DNA of 21,036 nt from a virus: positions 1 to 21,036 of the IMG/VR virus record IMGVR_UViG_3300035698_006287; one strand, 5' to 3'. Numbering within the stretch: position 1 is the stretch's first letter; every line of letters starts with the position of its first letter. A program made the translations under genes and the position numbers. Under the pieces are notes generated by a model. It made no database searches. It was not told where the DNA came from and was given only the letters and a program-made list of their open reading frames with translations. Below are positions 9,171 through 16,894 of the stretch, piece after piece.

Positions 9171-11367
9171 AAGAGTTTCCTCTTAGAACCATACCAAGTA
9201 AATTAAATGGATAGGGTTGATCATGAACAATCTCAACCTTTATTTCTTCATTCGCTGCACATCCAAATCCAGGACTTTTCTTACCACTGAATAAAGTAGT
9301 GTCAGCATATTCTAAATTCTGTTTACTAGTGTCGTCTTCAGTACCGAATGATCCGCCTTGTGATTTGTATAGTTTGAAAGTTACTTTATCTACTTCCTTA
9401 ATCTCACCCTGAGTAGAACCCTCGTTATCTTCTCCAGCTTCTATGTCTTGGATTCTCATCTTAGAGGAATAGTTTAAACCAACAATAACTATGTCCCCTG
9501 AAACATAATCTTTATCTAATGTTATCTTTCCGGAAGCTACAGTCTTACTGGTATGCTCAACACCATTAACAGTAACATCACATGTCTCACCTTCAAGGTG
9601 ACTTAATCCAGTAACTTGATCAGTAGTAGATCCAAGTACGACTCTTATTCCACTGTCCGCGAACCACGGATAATCATCCGTATCGGTAGAAGTACTGGCC
9701 ACGTTAGTGTGTTTAAAATCAGCACCCATTTTCTCTAGGTAATAAACTGTACTAGAATTTATTGTCCTACCTATGCTTAACCATAGTTCATTGTAGGATC
9801 CATCGCTATTAGGTATTACAGCAACCCCATAAACTTTTACATCGCTACCACCGAAGGTATGTCGATGCCATGCTGTAGCGCCTTTCCTTACGTCGAAGGT
9901 ACATGCTACTAATTCATTGCTGCTGGTTATACACCAAATAATCTTTCTATTTGATTGATAGGTTATTTGAACAAACTCAAGTCCCGCATAGCTAGAAGCC
10001 GCTGCTCCGTCAAACCCATGCGCTACTATATGTTCCGCCAAAACATTTACGTCGTCAGTTACATAGGAACCATTTGCCTCATTGTATCTAAAATCGTACA
10101 GACGCTTTCCATCTAACCCAACAAAGATAATATCATTCCCTACTTTTATTGCCATAACAGGAGATGAACCTGTAGTTGTTTGTTCTTTATTTTTAGCTGA
10201 AGATCTACTTAATATAGAATCACCACCGGTTATGATGTGTTCAGCGCCCATAGTTCCCATGACTAAAGTGTTGCCAGATATAAGCCATGAGACGTTATTG
10301 GATTGCTGACTAAGCGGAGTAAGAGCTAGTGGGTCAGTGTCCACTTCGTCGGTTCCTCTTCCACCATATTCTAGAAGATCCCTAGCAAGTCCGGCACTCG
10401 CCTGAGTAAATCTTTTAGTCATCATGTGGAATAAGTTTCCGTTAGCTGAGGCATATATTGAATCTTTCTTTAGTCCTGTTCCACCCCAAAAAATTCTTCC
10501 TTCATACAACGTAACACTTCTAGGCCATCCCTGGTAATCACTCCATGCAGATTCTTCCCAGTTATCAGAAGCATTGGAAGCACCAAAGGTTACTTCAACG
10601 GTTGCTGTTACTTCGGTAGCACTAGTATAGGCGGTTACTTTAGCTATTCCAGTTATACTGGTTCCGGAATCAGTTACCCTGAATCTTGCCCCAACATGTG
10701 TTGCTACAAACAACGCGGCACTGGCAGTCAATGTTATACTCGCACCAAGGGCAATTCCACCACCTGCAATCTCAGCAGGGGTTATAGTTATAGCACTTAG
10801 ATTTGGATCAAGGTAAGGCATGTGCATACATGCCGCTACGTTAATATCTGGAATCACTCTACTGTATGTATTAACTGTATAGTTATAATGATAGAAAGTA
10901 ATCACTCCGTTAATAACAGTCTTCACTAAATAAAATGGTTCCACTGTTCCACTGTTATGTGTGACAAATAAAATGTTACCCGCTTGAGCGAAATGCCATC
11001 CATTATGATCTAGTGTTGTGGCGTAGGTTACAGCAGTTTTAAAAATTAATAGTTTAGCCACTCCTGCTGAATCAAATATTTGAATTGGTGCTGTAGTACT
11101 GGATATAACTCCGTTGGGTCTAATGACCACAACATAGCTTTCTTTTTTACTCATAATAAAGGGTAGCAAATCGGGATTTATTAAATCACTTATATCTACA
11201 ATATATCTGGTTGATGGTCTTTTAGAAACACCCCTTTGAATTAAAGGAAAGAAGTTTTCTAGGTGTTCACATGATCTATCGTACTCTTCAAGATCAATAC
11301 ACATTCTAGCTTCATTTGATATTTCACCAGCAATAAAGTTATTGTATAGTTTTTTAAATTTTGCCAT
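9163..11367 (-). CDS. Tail tubular protein B (T7 gp12-like nozzle protein)
   Basis: 734 residues (794 in T7 gp12). The N-terminus contains the family signature NNFIAGEISNEARMCIDLEE, then YDRSCEHLENFFPLIQRGVSKRPSTRYI (residues 9-56). It marks podoviral tail tube or 'stabilisation' proteins. The remainder is beta-rich, with blocks such as GRIFWGGTG, LSQQSNNVSWLISG and the C-terminal KSPGFGCAANEEIKVEIVHDQPYPFNLLGMVLRG, also typical of this family. The start shares one base with the stop of tail tube A (TAATG), so the two are translationally coupled, and AGAGG precedes it. It forms the distal nozzle of the short tail below the gp11-like adaptor. Confidence 0.92.
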   Translation of the reverse strand: MAKFKKLYNNFIAGEISNEARMCIDLEEYDRSCEHLENFFPLIQRGVSKRPSTRYIVDISDLINPDLLPFIMSKKESYVVVIRPNGVISSTTAPIQIFDSAGVAKLLIFKTAVTYATTLDHNGWHFAQAGNILFVTHNSGTVEPFYLVKTVINGVITFYHYNYTVNTYSRVIPDINVAACMHMPYLDPNLSAITITPAEIAGGGIALGASITLTASAALFVATHVGARFRVTDSGTSITGIAKVTAYTSATEVTATVEVTFGASNASDNWEESAWSDYQGWPRSVTLYEGRIFWGGTGLKKDSIYASANGNLFHMMTKRFTQASAGLARDLLEYGGRGTDEVDTDPLALTPLSQQSNNVSWLISGNTLVMGTMGAEHIITGGDSILSRSSAKNKEQTTTGSSPVMAIKVGNDIIFVGLDGKRLYDFRYNEANGSYVTDDVNVLAEHIVAHGFDGAAASSYAGLEFVQITYQSNRKIIWCITSSNELVACTFDVRKGATAWHRHTFGGSDVKVYGVAVIPNSDGSYNELWLSIGRTINSSTVYYLEKMGADFKHTNVASTSTDTDDYPWFADSGIRVVLGSTTDQVTGLSHLEGETCDVTVNGVEHTSKTVASGKITLDKDYVSGDIVIVGLNYSSKMRIQDIEAGEDNEGSTQGEIKEVDKVTFKLYKSQGGSFGTEDDTSKQNLEYADTTLFSGKKSPGFGCAANEEIKVEIVHDQPYPFNLLGMVLRGNSYD

Positions 11368-11993
11368 TAGCCTCTATTGCTCCTGTCTCTAGGATTACTT
11401 CTTCTGGAATCTAACCATTGTGATGCACCCAAATCGTAAGGCAGTGTACCCTCTTGTGTTTCAATTGATCTAATGTCCGCAAGTTCAACGTCTGCAAGAG
11501 CACGCATATTTTTAGCGACTTCAATACTTTTAATTAATGGGTAAGATAACTTCTCGGCTAACTTATAAGAAAATCCCATATCGAAATCGGTAGTGAATAA
11601 AGTTGTGTCGGTTACTTGGTATATATACTTGGCAGTAGCATCACTGCTATTTGTAACCAGGAATTTTTCTCCCCCAACATCTTCCATTGCCCAATGAACT
11701 TGGTCCTGTTCTTCTATCTCAAGAATTCTCAGGTTGTCTGTAGGAAGAGTGAAAGCATTTTCCCATTGATAGCCAAGCGCAGATAGTACTGCACTAGCGG
11801 TAGCGTCCTCTACCAAAGCGACTCTCTTTGTAGCAAAGTCCCATTTGTACGAACGAAGTAATTGGTCTCTTAGGGTAGCGTAGAATAGGTTGCAGAAATT
11901 AGCTCTCTTTGTTCCGTCTGTTAAAGCCGTAATCGGATCTTGTCCAAGATGAGTTAGAGCTAGGTTGCATATTTCAACACTGTTTGCTGCCAT
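11367..11993 (-). CDS. Tail tubular protein A (T7 gp11-like adaptor)
   Basis: 208 residues from the ATG at 11991-11993, chosen because GGAGG sits five bases upstream and the protein then begins MAANSVEICNLALTHLGQDP, the usual opening of this family. A longer frame to 12032 would add 13 residues running through a hairpin and past the ribosome binding site. The motif FYATLRDQLLRSYKWDFATKRVAL (about residues 38-60) is characteristic: helices that pack under the portal ring, with the WxFA signature. Length is close to T7 gp11 (196). It joins the portal to the nozzle protein encoded next, with which it overlaps by one base. Confidence 0.93.
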   Translation of the reverse strand: MAANSVEICNLALTHLGQDPITALTDGTKRANFCNLFYATLRDQLLRSYKWDFATKRVALVEDATASAVLSALGYQWENAFTLPTDNLRILEIEEQDQVHWAMEDVGGEKFLVTNSSDATAKYIYQVTDTTLFTTDFDMGFSYKLAEKLSYPLIKSIEVAKNMRALADVELADIRSIETQEGTLPYDLGASQWLDSRRSNPRDRSNRG

Positions 11994-12013
11994 GGCAACC
12001 TCCAATAAAGGTA

Positions 12014-12029
12014 CGCCCCCGGAGGGGCG
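12014..12029 (-). terminator. GC-rich hairpin after the candidate cement protein gene
   Basis: A perfect stem of six G/C pairs (CGCCCC and GGGGCG) with a four-base loop lies in the 51-base gap between the candidate cement gene and tail tube A. On the transcribed strand it is followed only by TACCTTTATT, not a real U-tract. It could be a weak terminator, or a 3' end stabiliser that lowers tail expression relative to capsid. Confidence 0.5.
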
Positions 12030-12044
12030 CACATTGTAGATTTA

Positions 12045-12494
12045 TTAATCAATCAAGTAGAAAACGCACCAGGAAATTGTACCTGATGTAGCTGTGGTTG
12101 CTTCTACCATATACAAGGCAACCTGAGTTTCTGATTCAAAACGATATCCAATGCCATCTTCATCCCCAGGGGCAACGCCCGCTCTAGCGAAAACTTCAGC
12201 AGCGCCGTGATCACATTCATCTACGAACGCATCTAAGTTTTCAGAGTCGGAATCATTTGCGAAGTGACCCATTGAAATTTTACCAGCTCCGCCGCCATCT
12301 GATGCATGAATATAAGCATCAACAACCATAGAATCTTTTGGAAGTTTAAGACTGCTGATTTCTGTAGTGATAGGAATAACTGCAGTATACACATAGGTAT
12401 CCTTAATACAGCGAACTTTCCCGCCCAATTCTCCTGGATCTATTCGATCAGAAGGAACCGTTTGAGACTTTGCATAATTTACACTATTTACCAT
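12045..12494 (-). CDS. Candidate capsid decoration/cement protein (Bbp16-like position)
   Basis: 149 residues. The start has GAGAGGTAAGAA before the ATG and a leader almost identical in layout to that of the capsid gene. The protein is beta-rich: KVRCIKDTYVYTAVIPITTEI, then LPKDSMVVDAYIHASDGGGAGKISMGHF and a C-terminal hydrophobic strand pair (TISWCVFYLID). No signal peptide or membrane segment is present. It lies directly behind the major capsid gene and is of the size of BPP-1 Bbp16, the cement protein stabilising that capsid. The segments DTY, a run like LPKGA, and a final strand region fit my memory of that family. Likely role: trimeric or dimeric outer capsid stabiliser, expressed at capsid-like levels. 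Confidence in structural role is high, in exact family moderate. Confidence 0.7.
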   Translation of the reverse strand: MVNSVNYAKSQTVPSDRIDPGELGGKVRCIKDTYVYTAVIPITTEISSLKLPKDSMVVDAYIHASDGGGAGKISMGHFANDSDSENLDAFVDECDHGAAEVFARAGVAPGDEDGIGYRFESETQVALYMVEATTATSGTISWCVFYLID

Positions 12495-12513
12495 TTCTTA
12501 CCTCTCGGTGAAA

Positions 12514-12524
12514 GTTAATATTAA
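12514..12524 (-). promoter_or_regulatory. Leader element of the cement gene (copy 1)
   Basis: The minus strand reads TTAATATTAAC, then 19 bases including the GAGAGGTAAG ribosome binding region, then ATG. The same element at the same spacing precedes the major capsid gene (13529-13539). An A/T-rich, unstructured element upstream of the binding site could recruit ribosomal protein S1. Confidence 0.5.
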
Positions 12525-12561
12525 TCAAATTCATAATTCCCCTTAAGCATTAATGATCCGT

Positions 12562-13509
12562 CTACGCTGGATCGTAACAGTCAACTTCAACTACGCCGAC
12601 TTCTTCAAGTCTTGTAGAACCTACAGATTGTGCAACATAAATTTGTGTTGAGAATCGTTTGTCTGCTCTAGGAGCAATCTCAACCTTCATGTCTTGAGCT
12701 GTAGCAACAAGTAGTCTATCACTTACGAAAGCAAAACAACGTCTTGAATTAGCAGCAACAAGAGTTCCTGTTCCTGTAGTATGCGCTCCGGTGTCTTTGT
12801 TGTAAGTAATGTTTGTAGCTGATCTTGGAAGTCTTTCACTTCTTACGAACTTAAAGCCCATGAAAGAATCAACTTGACCCTGAACAAGTGCTTTAATTGC
12901 AGCATAGTCTGCACTAGTGACTTCTGTTTCACCAAGAAGATTTTGGCGTTGAATTGATCCATGAATAAAATAAATCATGGCATCGTCTTCAACATCATTA
13001 CTATCAAATTTAGCTTTGACAGCTCTAAGCGTACGAACATTAAGACCAACACCCGTTAGTGTTGAACCATCATGACATACAACTTTTTGACTTGTCGGAA
13101 GAACAGTAGCGGTAGCTCCTGCTTTTCCCGCATATGCGCTTCCTAAAGCAGCAGTGATGATTTGATCATCAATTTGACGGCCTAATCCCCAAACAGCTTC
13201 AGTTACATAAGCATCGTCTGGACTTATAATCATTTTAACTCTGTCGAGTTTGTCGATTAAGTCTCCCCATTCTGCATCAGTAAGCACAACCATACGTCTT
13301 GTGTGCTCGATGTTTAGAACAGGAGTATCACCGTGTCTACTAGTGATAACTTGGGCAGTAGCAGATCCGATTCTTTCATAGAATCCTGCTTCGCCGTTTT
13401 GCACTTCATTTCTACAAAGTGATTTTAACCTTGAACCTTTTTGTTGGCTAAGGTGCATGATGTTGGATTTGTAAGTGTTTACAAATGCCGTGTCGATTGT
13501 GAAACTCAT
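12562..13509 (-). CDS. Major capsid protein (Phage_capsid_2-like, HK97-fold type)
   Basis: 315 residues. The opening MSFTIDTAFVNTYKSNIMHL with SQQKGSRLKSL is the typical start of the BPP-1 Bbp17-like capsid family (which I recall as PF19821). Further family-like parts are IEHTRRMVVLTDAEWGDLIDKLDRVKMIISPDDAYV (about 80-120), VKAKFDSNDV near 165, and a C-terminal DKRFSTQIYVAQSVGSTRLEEVGVVEVDC. That ending fits the last strands of an HK97-type fold. There is no visible scaffold or protease fusion. The start has GTGAGGTAGATA before the ATG. A promoter at 13643-13672 should supply extra transcript. The gene follows the scaffold and precedes the cement gene, as in BPP-1. It builds the icosahedral head. 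Confidence 0.93.
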   Translation of the reverse strand: MSFTIDTAFVNTYKSNIMHLSQQKGSRLKSLCRNEVQNGEAGFYERIGSATAQVITSRHGDTPVLNIEHTRRMVVLTDAEWGDLIDKLDRVKMIISPDDAYVTEAVWGLGRQIDDQIITAALGSAYAGKAGATATVLPTSQKVVCHDGSTLTGVGLNVRTLRAVKAKFDSNDVEDDAMIYFIHGSIQRQNLLGETEVTSADYAAIKALVQGQVDSFMGFKFVRSERLPRSATNITYNKDTGAHTTGTGTLVAANSRRCFAFVSDRLLVATAQDMKVEIAPRADKRFSTQIYVAQSVGSTRLEEVGVVEVDCYDPA

Positions 13510-13528
13510 TATCTACCTCACAGTTTTC

Positions 13529-13539
13529 GTTAATATTAA
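13529..13539 (-). promoter_or_regulatory. Leader element of the capsid gene (copy 2)
   Basis: TTAATATTAAC on the minus strand is followed by 19 bases (with GAGGTAG) and then the capsid ATG, the same layout as at 12514-12524. The pair suggests a shared translation-boosting leader for the two most abundant head proteins, perhaps copied by duplication. Confidence 0.5.
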
Positions 13540-13593
13540 GTAAGTACATGTTAAGACGGTTGAATTGTCCTAAATGGATTCTACCTAACATTC

Positions 13594-13618
13594 CCCTTTG
13601 AAGGGTCTGTGAAACAGA
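13594..13618 (-). promoter_or_regulatory. Two small hairpins in the capsid mRNA leader
   Basis: Two back-to-back inverted repeats lie in the untranslated leader that would follow the promoter at 13643-13672. On the plus strand they are CCCTT-TG-AAGGG (13594-13605) and TCTGT-GAA-ACAGA (13606-13618). Neither has a U-tract, so they are more likely message stabilisers or processing sites than terminators. Alternatively they may be chance pairings in a 177-base gap. Confidence 0.4.
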
Positions 13619-13642
13619 TTGTCCCAGGAATATCTATCTTTA

Positions 13643-13672
13643 ATTGTAAAGGGGTATTGCAGTTTGTGTCAA
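13643..13672 (-). promoter_or_regulatory. Sigma-70-type promoter upstream of the capsid gene
   Basis: On the minus strand a perfect -35 TTGACA (13667-13672) and a -10 TACAAT (13643-13648, five of six consensus bases) are separated by 18 bases. Transcription would start near 13636 and leave a leader of about 127 bases before the capsid ATG. It lies in the only sizeable gap of the late operon and would boost capsid and cement gene transcription over upstream genes. A host-polymerase promoter inside a late operon is plausible for a phage that lacks its own polymerase. Confidence 0.7.
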
Positions 13673-13678
13673 TACCCC
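13651..13678. repeat. Perfect 9-bp inverted repeat overlapping the capsid promoter
   Basis: GGGGTATTG (13651-13659) and CAATACCCC (13670-13678) are exact reverse complements with a 10-base loop that contains part of the -35 box. A competing, shorter hairpin uses AATACC (13671-13676) with GGTATT (13683-13688), which overlaps the scaffold stop codon. On the transcribed strand the long hairpin is followed by only three Ts. It may be an operator, a weak terminator of the scaffold transcript, or an attenuator. Confidence 0.6.
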
Positions 13679-13686
13679 CGAAGGTA

Positions 13687-14568
13687 TTACTTTTTATTGG
13701 ATAGTGTTGAAACTGGTTGATTCCCATGAAGACTGCCTTGGAGTTTCAGCATTCTATTCTTCCAAGCTCCGTGGTCTGGGTGATGCTTATTCATGAAAGG
13801 ACTTCCATCCTTATACATGCCATTGATTTCGTTACGCATTTCTTCCGGTGTCTTACCAAAATCATTCCTTATATGCTCATCGTCAAACTTATCTTCGCTG
13901 ATTGCTTTGCCTATTTTAGCAAATAGCTTGGTTACTCTGACATCCTTTAGAAATCCAGCATCCCTCATGTATTCTATATCTGCTTCAGAAGCAAATTGTT
14001 TAGCTCCTTCTTCAGCATATTTAATTTGATTAGCATACCCTTCGCCCCATTCAGCTTTAAGTCCATCAAGTTCTTTTTGATAATTTAATTGGGCCGACTC
14101 GTTTTGTGTCTTGTTTGCATTGCCCACATGTTCGTTGAAAAATTCAACTACACCCTGTGCTTGCTTAGGAAGAATTCCTAGATCATATGCTTTATCTTTG
14201 TACGCACTAAAGAAATCTTCATTAGCTGTCTGACCTTCTTTTAAAATGTTTTCAATTTTATACTCTTCTTTTTTATCCGGAAGGCCTAACTTATGTTGTA
14301 CCTGTCTCCATTCATCATCAGTAGAATCCTTTGTAGGAATAGCTACTTTATCTCTACCAAGTGTCTTCTGAGCATGAACATAACTCTTAGCTAGGTTGGC
14401 ATAGTTAATTTTTCCTTCAGCTATGAAAGGCTGTAAGGAAGCATGCCCCTTTAAACTTGTATCAAATCCTTCAGGGTATTCTGTATTGTCCACTGGTGGT
14501 GGATCTACCACATCATTCGCGAGTGTTGGCGCAGGTGCCTGTCCATCTAAAAAATTGGTTGGGTCCAT
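13687..14568 (-). CDS. Capsid scaffolding protein
   Basis: 293 residues, close to T7 gp9 (307). The ATG at 14566-14568 has AGGAG six bases upstream. An out-of-frame ATG four bases earlier is too close to that site. The protein is acidic and helical. The Pro/Asp-rich N-terminus (QAPAPT, VDPPPVDNTEYPEGFD) leads into SLQPFIAEGKINYANLAKSYVHAQKTLG (near residue 45-70), a pattern seen in podoviral scaffolds. The C-terminus is short and basic (KLQGSLHGNQPVSTLSNKK), as expected for capsid binding. It sits between the portal/Bbp19 region and the capsid gene. It directs head assembly and is then lost. No protease residues are seen. Confidence 0.87.
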   Translation of the reverse strand: MDPTNFLDGQAPAPTLANDVVDPPPVDNTEYPEGFDTSLKGHASLQPFIAEGKINYANLAKSYVHAQKTLGRDKVAIPTKDSTDDEWRQVQHKLGLPDKKEEYKIENILKEGQTANEDFFSAYKDKAYDLGILPKQAQGVVEFFNEHVGNANKTQNESAQLNYQKELDGLKAEWGEGYANQIKYAEEGAKQFASEADIEYMRDAGFLKDVRVTKLFAKIGKAISEDKFDDEHIRNDFGKTPEEMRNEINGMYKDGSPFMNKHHPDHGAWKNRMLKLQGSLHGNQPVSTLSNKK

Positions 14569-14577
14569 TCATGTCTC

Positions 14578-14865
14578 CTAGTTATTATCCCATTTGTATT
14601 GGTTATCTTTTTCCTCACCTTTGGCCACATACTCCTCTAGTGATTTAATATCTGTTTTAAGTACTCTAAGAATATAAAGTACGAGTTCTCTCTTGCCTTC
14701 GTTTTTGTGACAACCAATATCGCTCTTGGGATCGTGAGTTGGCGATAGAATAAATCCATTCTTCATTAGATCGTAGATCACTGCCTGTCCATCAGGTCCA
14801 GCGAATACTCTATTATAAGTAGACGCAAGATCTATCTTTTGCTTCTCCCTTGAAAAAATGCCCAT
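14578..14865 (-). CDS. Bbp19-like small phage protein
   Basis: 95 residues with GGGGG five bases before the ATG. The core YNRVFAGPDGQAVIYDLMKN (about residues 17-36), followed by FILSPTHDP and NEGKRELVLYILRVLK (to about 70), matches the pattern of the Bbp19 family of BPP-1-like phages: an aromatic/Phe-x-Gly-x-x-Gly start, a short variable loop, and G-x-R-x-x-x-x-x-I-L. In those phages it likewise lies beside the portal gene. Its role is not established; a helper of portal or head assembly is a reasonable guess. The C-terminal 20 residues are charged and probably flexible. Confidence 0.75.
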   Translation of the reverse strand: MGIFSREKQKIDLASTYNRVFAGPDGQAVIYDLMKNGFILSPTHDPKSDIGCHKNEGKRELVLYILRVLKTDIKSLEEYVAKGEEKDNQYKWDNN

Positions 14866-14874
14866 TGTACCCCC

Positions 14875-16470
14875 TTATTGTTGCATCACCGGACCAACTT
14901 TAGAAATTGTCTCAGCCCCGGCCTGTGTCTCTGCCATCTCCTGAGCTTTCTTTTGTTGTGCCGCTCTCTTCTGTCTGATAGATGCCTTTTGATCAGATGT
15001 ATTTAAAACTTCTTCTGGAAGAGAATACAATTCTGAAACATGTCTGACAATATTATCCGTGTTAAAATTGTCCATAACATCTGGTGCCATCTCAGCAATA
15101 GGTCCAATAGTAGCGATCGCTTTATTGAAATCCTGTGCCATATTGATTCTTTGTGCTTTTGCAATTTGGGATGTGAAGAAAACCTCTAGATTAATCCTCT
15201 CAAGCTGCTTTGGAATATCAGGAGGAAGGAGATCCTTTCTCTGCATAATTCCAATAGTTCTAGCAATGAGCGGTTTAAGAAGTTCAAAGTGAAGTCTACC
15301 AAGCAACGGCCCAAGAAATCTTAGCTGTATGTCTACACGCGTATTGACTTCTGTCGCAGTCATCTGTGGTCCTTCAGCCAGTTGAAGTTGATCTACAAAG
15401 AATGCCGCTTTAACTCTCTCGCGAACATCCCTAATCATATCAAGACCAAGCCCAGGATTAGATCCTGTCTGTATTGGTTCAATCTTATCGGTCATTCCAG
15501 CACGCTTATAATTTAAAGCTCCCGGTGCTGTTTTGAATGGATGCATAATTCCGTCATCTGGAAGAAGCATAGGTGGTCTTGTATTAAGTTGAGCACCGAC
15601 AATCGTATCTTGCATCATTGCATTCAACATACGAATGTCTGAAAGGGATTTCATAGCAGGAGATCTTCCGTAAATTTCTCCGGATAGCTTACTCCATCTA
15701 GGAAATAGTATTGGGAATTCTTTAAAGCCATGATTCTTTAGAACTGATCCATTTTCTTTTAGAACATATATAGATGTGAACGGAAATCTCTTAGGCATTA
15801 CTCCGCCCGCTTTAGCATCTTTTCTTGGTTCTATTGCTTGAAGCACATGTATTTCGGAATCTAACTCTTTTAGAAATTCTCTATTCTCTTCTGTTTCAAA
15901 TACCTTCTGTCCAAACTTTTGAACGCCTTGTCTAACAGTCATTACATGTTCTGTATAAGCAGTGTCTACTTCGCCATGATGATTTTCAGCAATGTAGTAT
16001 TCGTATATAGGTCTAGATTGAAATCTTAAATAAATATCGTCATCATCTTCTACCCTGATAGATCCTGTTCCTAGACAGCCTATATCCAAATAGACTTCAT
16101 GTATTTCAGTTTGGAAGTTTGAGTTGTTATAAAGCTGATGCATTCTAAGAACTAATCTTTGAAGGTACTTTCTAACTACATCAATCCGATCAATTTCGGG
16201 AACGCCTGTGGATAGTCCAAAAAAGATTTGACTTGGATTTGTAAGCATTCCGTGTAGAGCAGAAGCGAGTAGTTCGTTATAATGTTCAGGAGATGAATCA
16301 TATCTCTCCATCCCTTTTTGTTCACCTTTAGTTTTATTATACTTTGTCCAAACAGCATCCTTTCTAGGCATAACTAACTGAGCAACATCTTCCCAATGTG
16401 TATCCCAGTTTTGTCTGCTACCCTGCAGTTTACCGAATCTCTTTACGACATAATCTCCTGCTATACTCAT
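14875..16470 (-). CDS. Portal (head-tail connector) protein
   Basis: 531 residues, almost the length of T7 gp8 (536). The start has AGGAAG before the ATG. The N-terminal RQNWDTHWEDVAQLVMPRKD (about residues 18-37) is the family signature. It is followed by GMERYDSSPEHYNELLASALHGMLTNP and later FPRWSKLSGEIYGRSPAMKSLSDIRMLNAM (about residues 255-285), which is also typical, then KAAFFVDQLQLAEGPQMTATEVNTR near 355-380. The C-terminal 50 residues are Gln/Ala/Lys-rich, matching the extended C-terminus of podoviral portals. Twelve copies form the ring through which DNA is packed and ejected. It lies downstream of the large terminase with one small gene between. Confidence 0.95.
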   Translation of the reverse strand: MSIAGDYVVKRFGKLQGSRQNWDTHWEDVAQLVMPRKDAVWTKYNKTKGEQKGMERYDSSPEHYNELLASALHGMLTNPSQIFFGLSTGVPEIDRIDVVRKYLQRLVLRMHQLYNNSNFQTEIHEVYLDIGCLGTGSIRVEDDDDIYLRFQSRPIYEYYIAENHHGEVDTAYTEHVMTVRQGVQKFGQKVFETEENREFLKELDSEIHVLQAIEPRKDAKAGGVMPKRFPFTSIYVLKENGSVLKNHGFKEFPILFPRWSKLSGEIYGRSPAMKSLSDIRMLNAMMQDTIVGAQLNTRPPMLLPDDGIMHPFKTAPGALNYKRAGMTDKIEPIQTGSNPGLGLDMIRDVRERVKAAFFVDQLQLAEGPQMTATEVNTRVDIQLRFLGPLLGRLHFELLKPLIARTIGIMQRKDLLPPDIPKQLERINLEVFFTSQIAKAQRINMAQDFNKAIATIGPIAEMAPDVMDNFNTDNIVRHVSELYSLPEEVLNTSDQKASIRQKRAAQQKKAQEMAETQAGAETISKVGPVMQQ

Positions 16471-16479
16471 AGTGACTTC

Positions 16480-16887
16480 CTATACCGCAGCTTTTCTTCT
16501 GGCATCTGCTTTATCTTGTTCTTCAGGTCCGCCAAAGAATGTTTGTTTTGGTTTTTTCTTAATGTTGTTTGGATTTAACATGAACTGACTTCTTCCAGGT
16601 CTTCTTCTTTTAGATGCGATTGATTCCTTCCTATCGGAGAATGCTCTCACCGCTTGTTCGATAATATCATCGTCTACCGTAAATAGCTCAGGGGTATCTT
16701 CAAACATCAAAGCAGCCGTGTCTTCTGAAACAGCACCACCCTTTCTACTCTTTTTAAATACTTGTTTAGTAGGAGCACCCAAGGAATCTAATGAACCCGC
16801 TTGGTTTGCATCTTGAAAGAATTTGTCAAGATCTTTTTTAAAGAATCCTTCTTTTATTAACTCAGTGGTTGTTGATGCACTTCCCAT
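16480..16887 (-). CDS. Small basic protein of unknown function between terminase and portal
   Basis: 135 residues with a GTGAGG binding site before the ATG. It fits tightly between the large terminase (gap 7 bases) and the portal (gap 9). The N-terminus (about 1-30) is amphipathic, the middle (85-100) predicted helical, and the C-terminal third very basic (ASKRRRPGRSQF, NNIKKKPKQTF) and disordered. Basic small proteins at this spot in related phages are virion or head-completion candidates, and DNA binding is possible. I recognise no family, and no catalytic motif or membrane segment is visible. Confidence 0.75.
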   Translation of the reverse strand: MGSASTTTELIKEGFFKKDLDKFFQDANQAGSLDSLGAPTKQVFKKSRKGGAVSEDTAALMFEDTPELFTVDDDIIEQAVRAFSDRKESIASKRRRPGRSQFMLNPNNIKKKPKQTFFGGPEEQDKADARRKAAV

Positions 16888-16894
16888 ATAAACC

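Noticed and set aside
11994-12032. Longer start for tail tube A
   Set aside because: The inner ATG has GGAGG at good spacing and matches the family's usual N-terminus; the extension runs through a hairpin.
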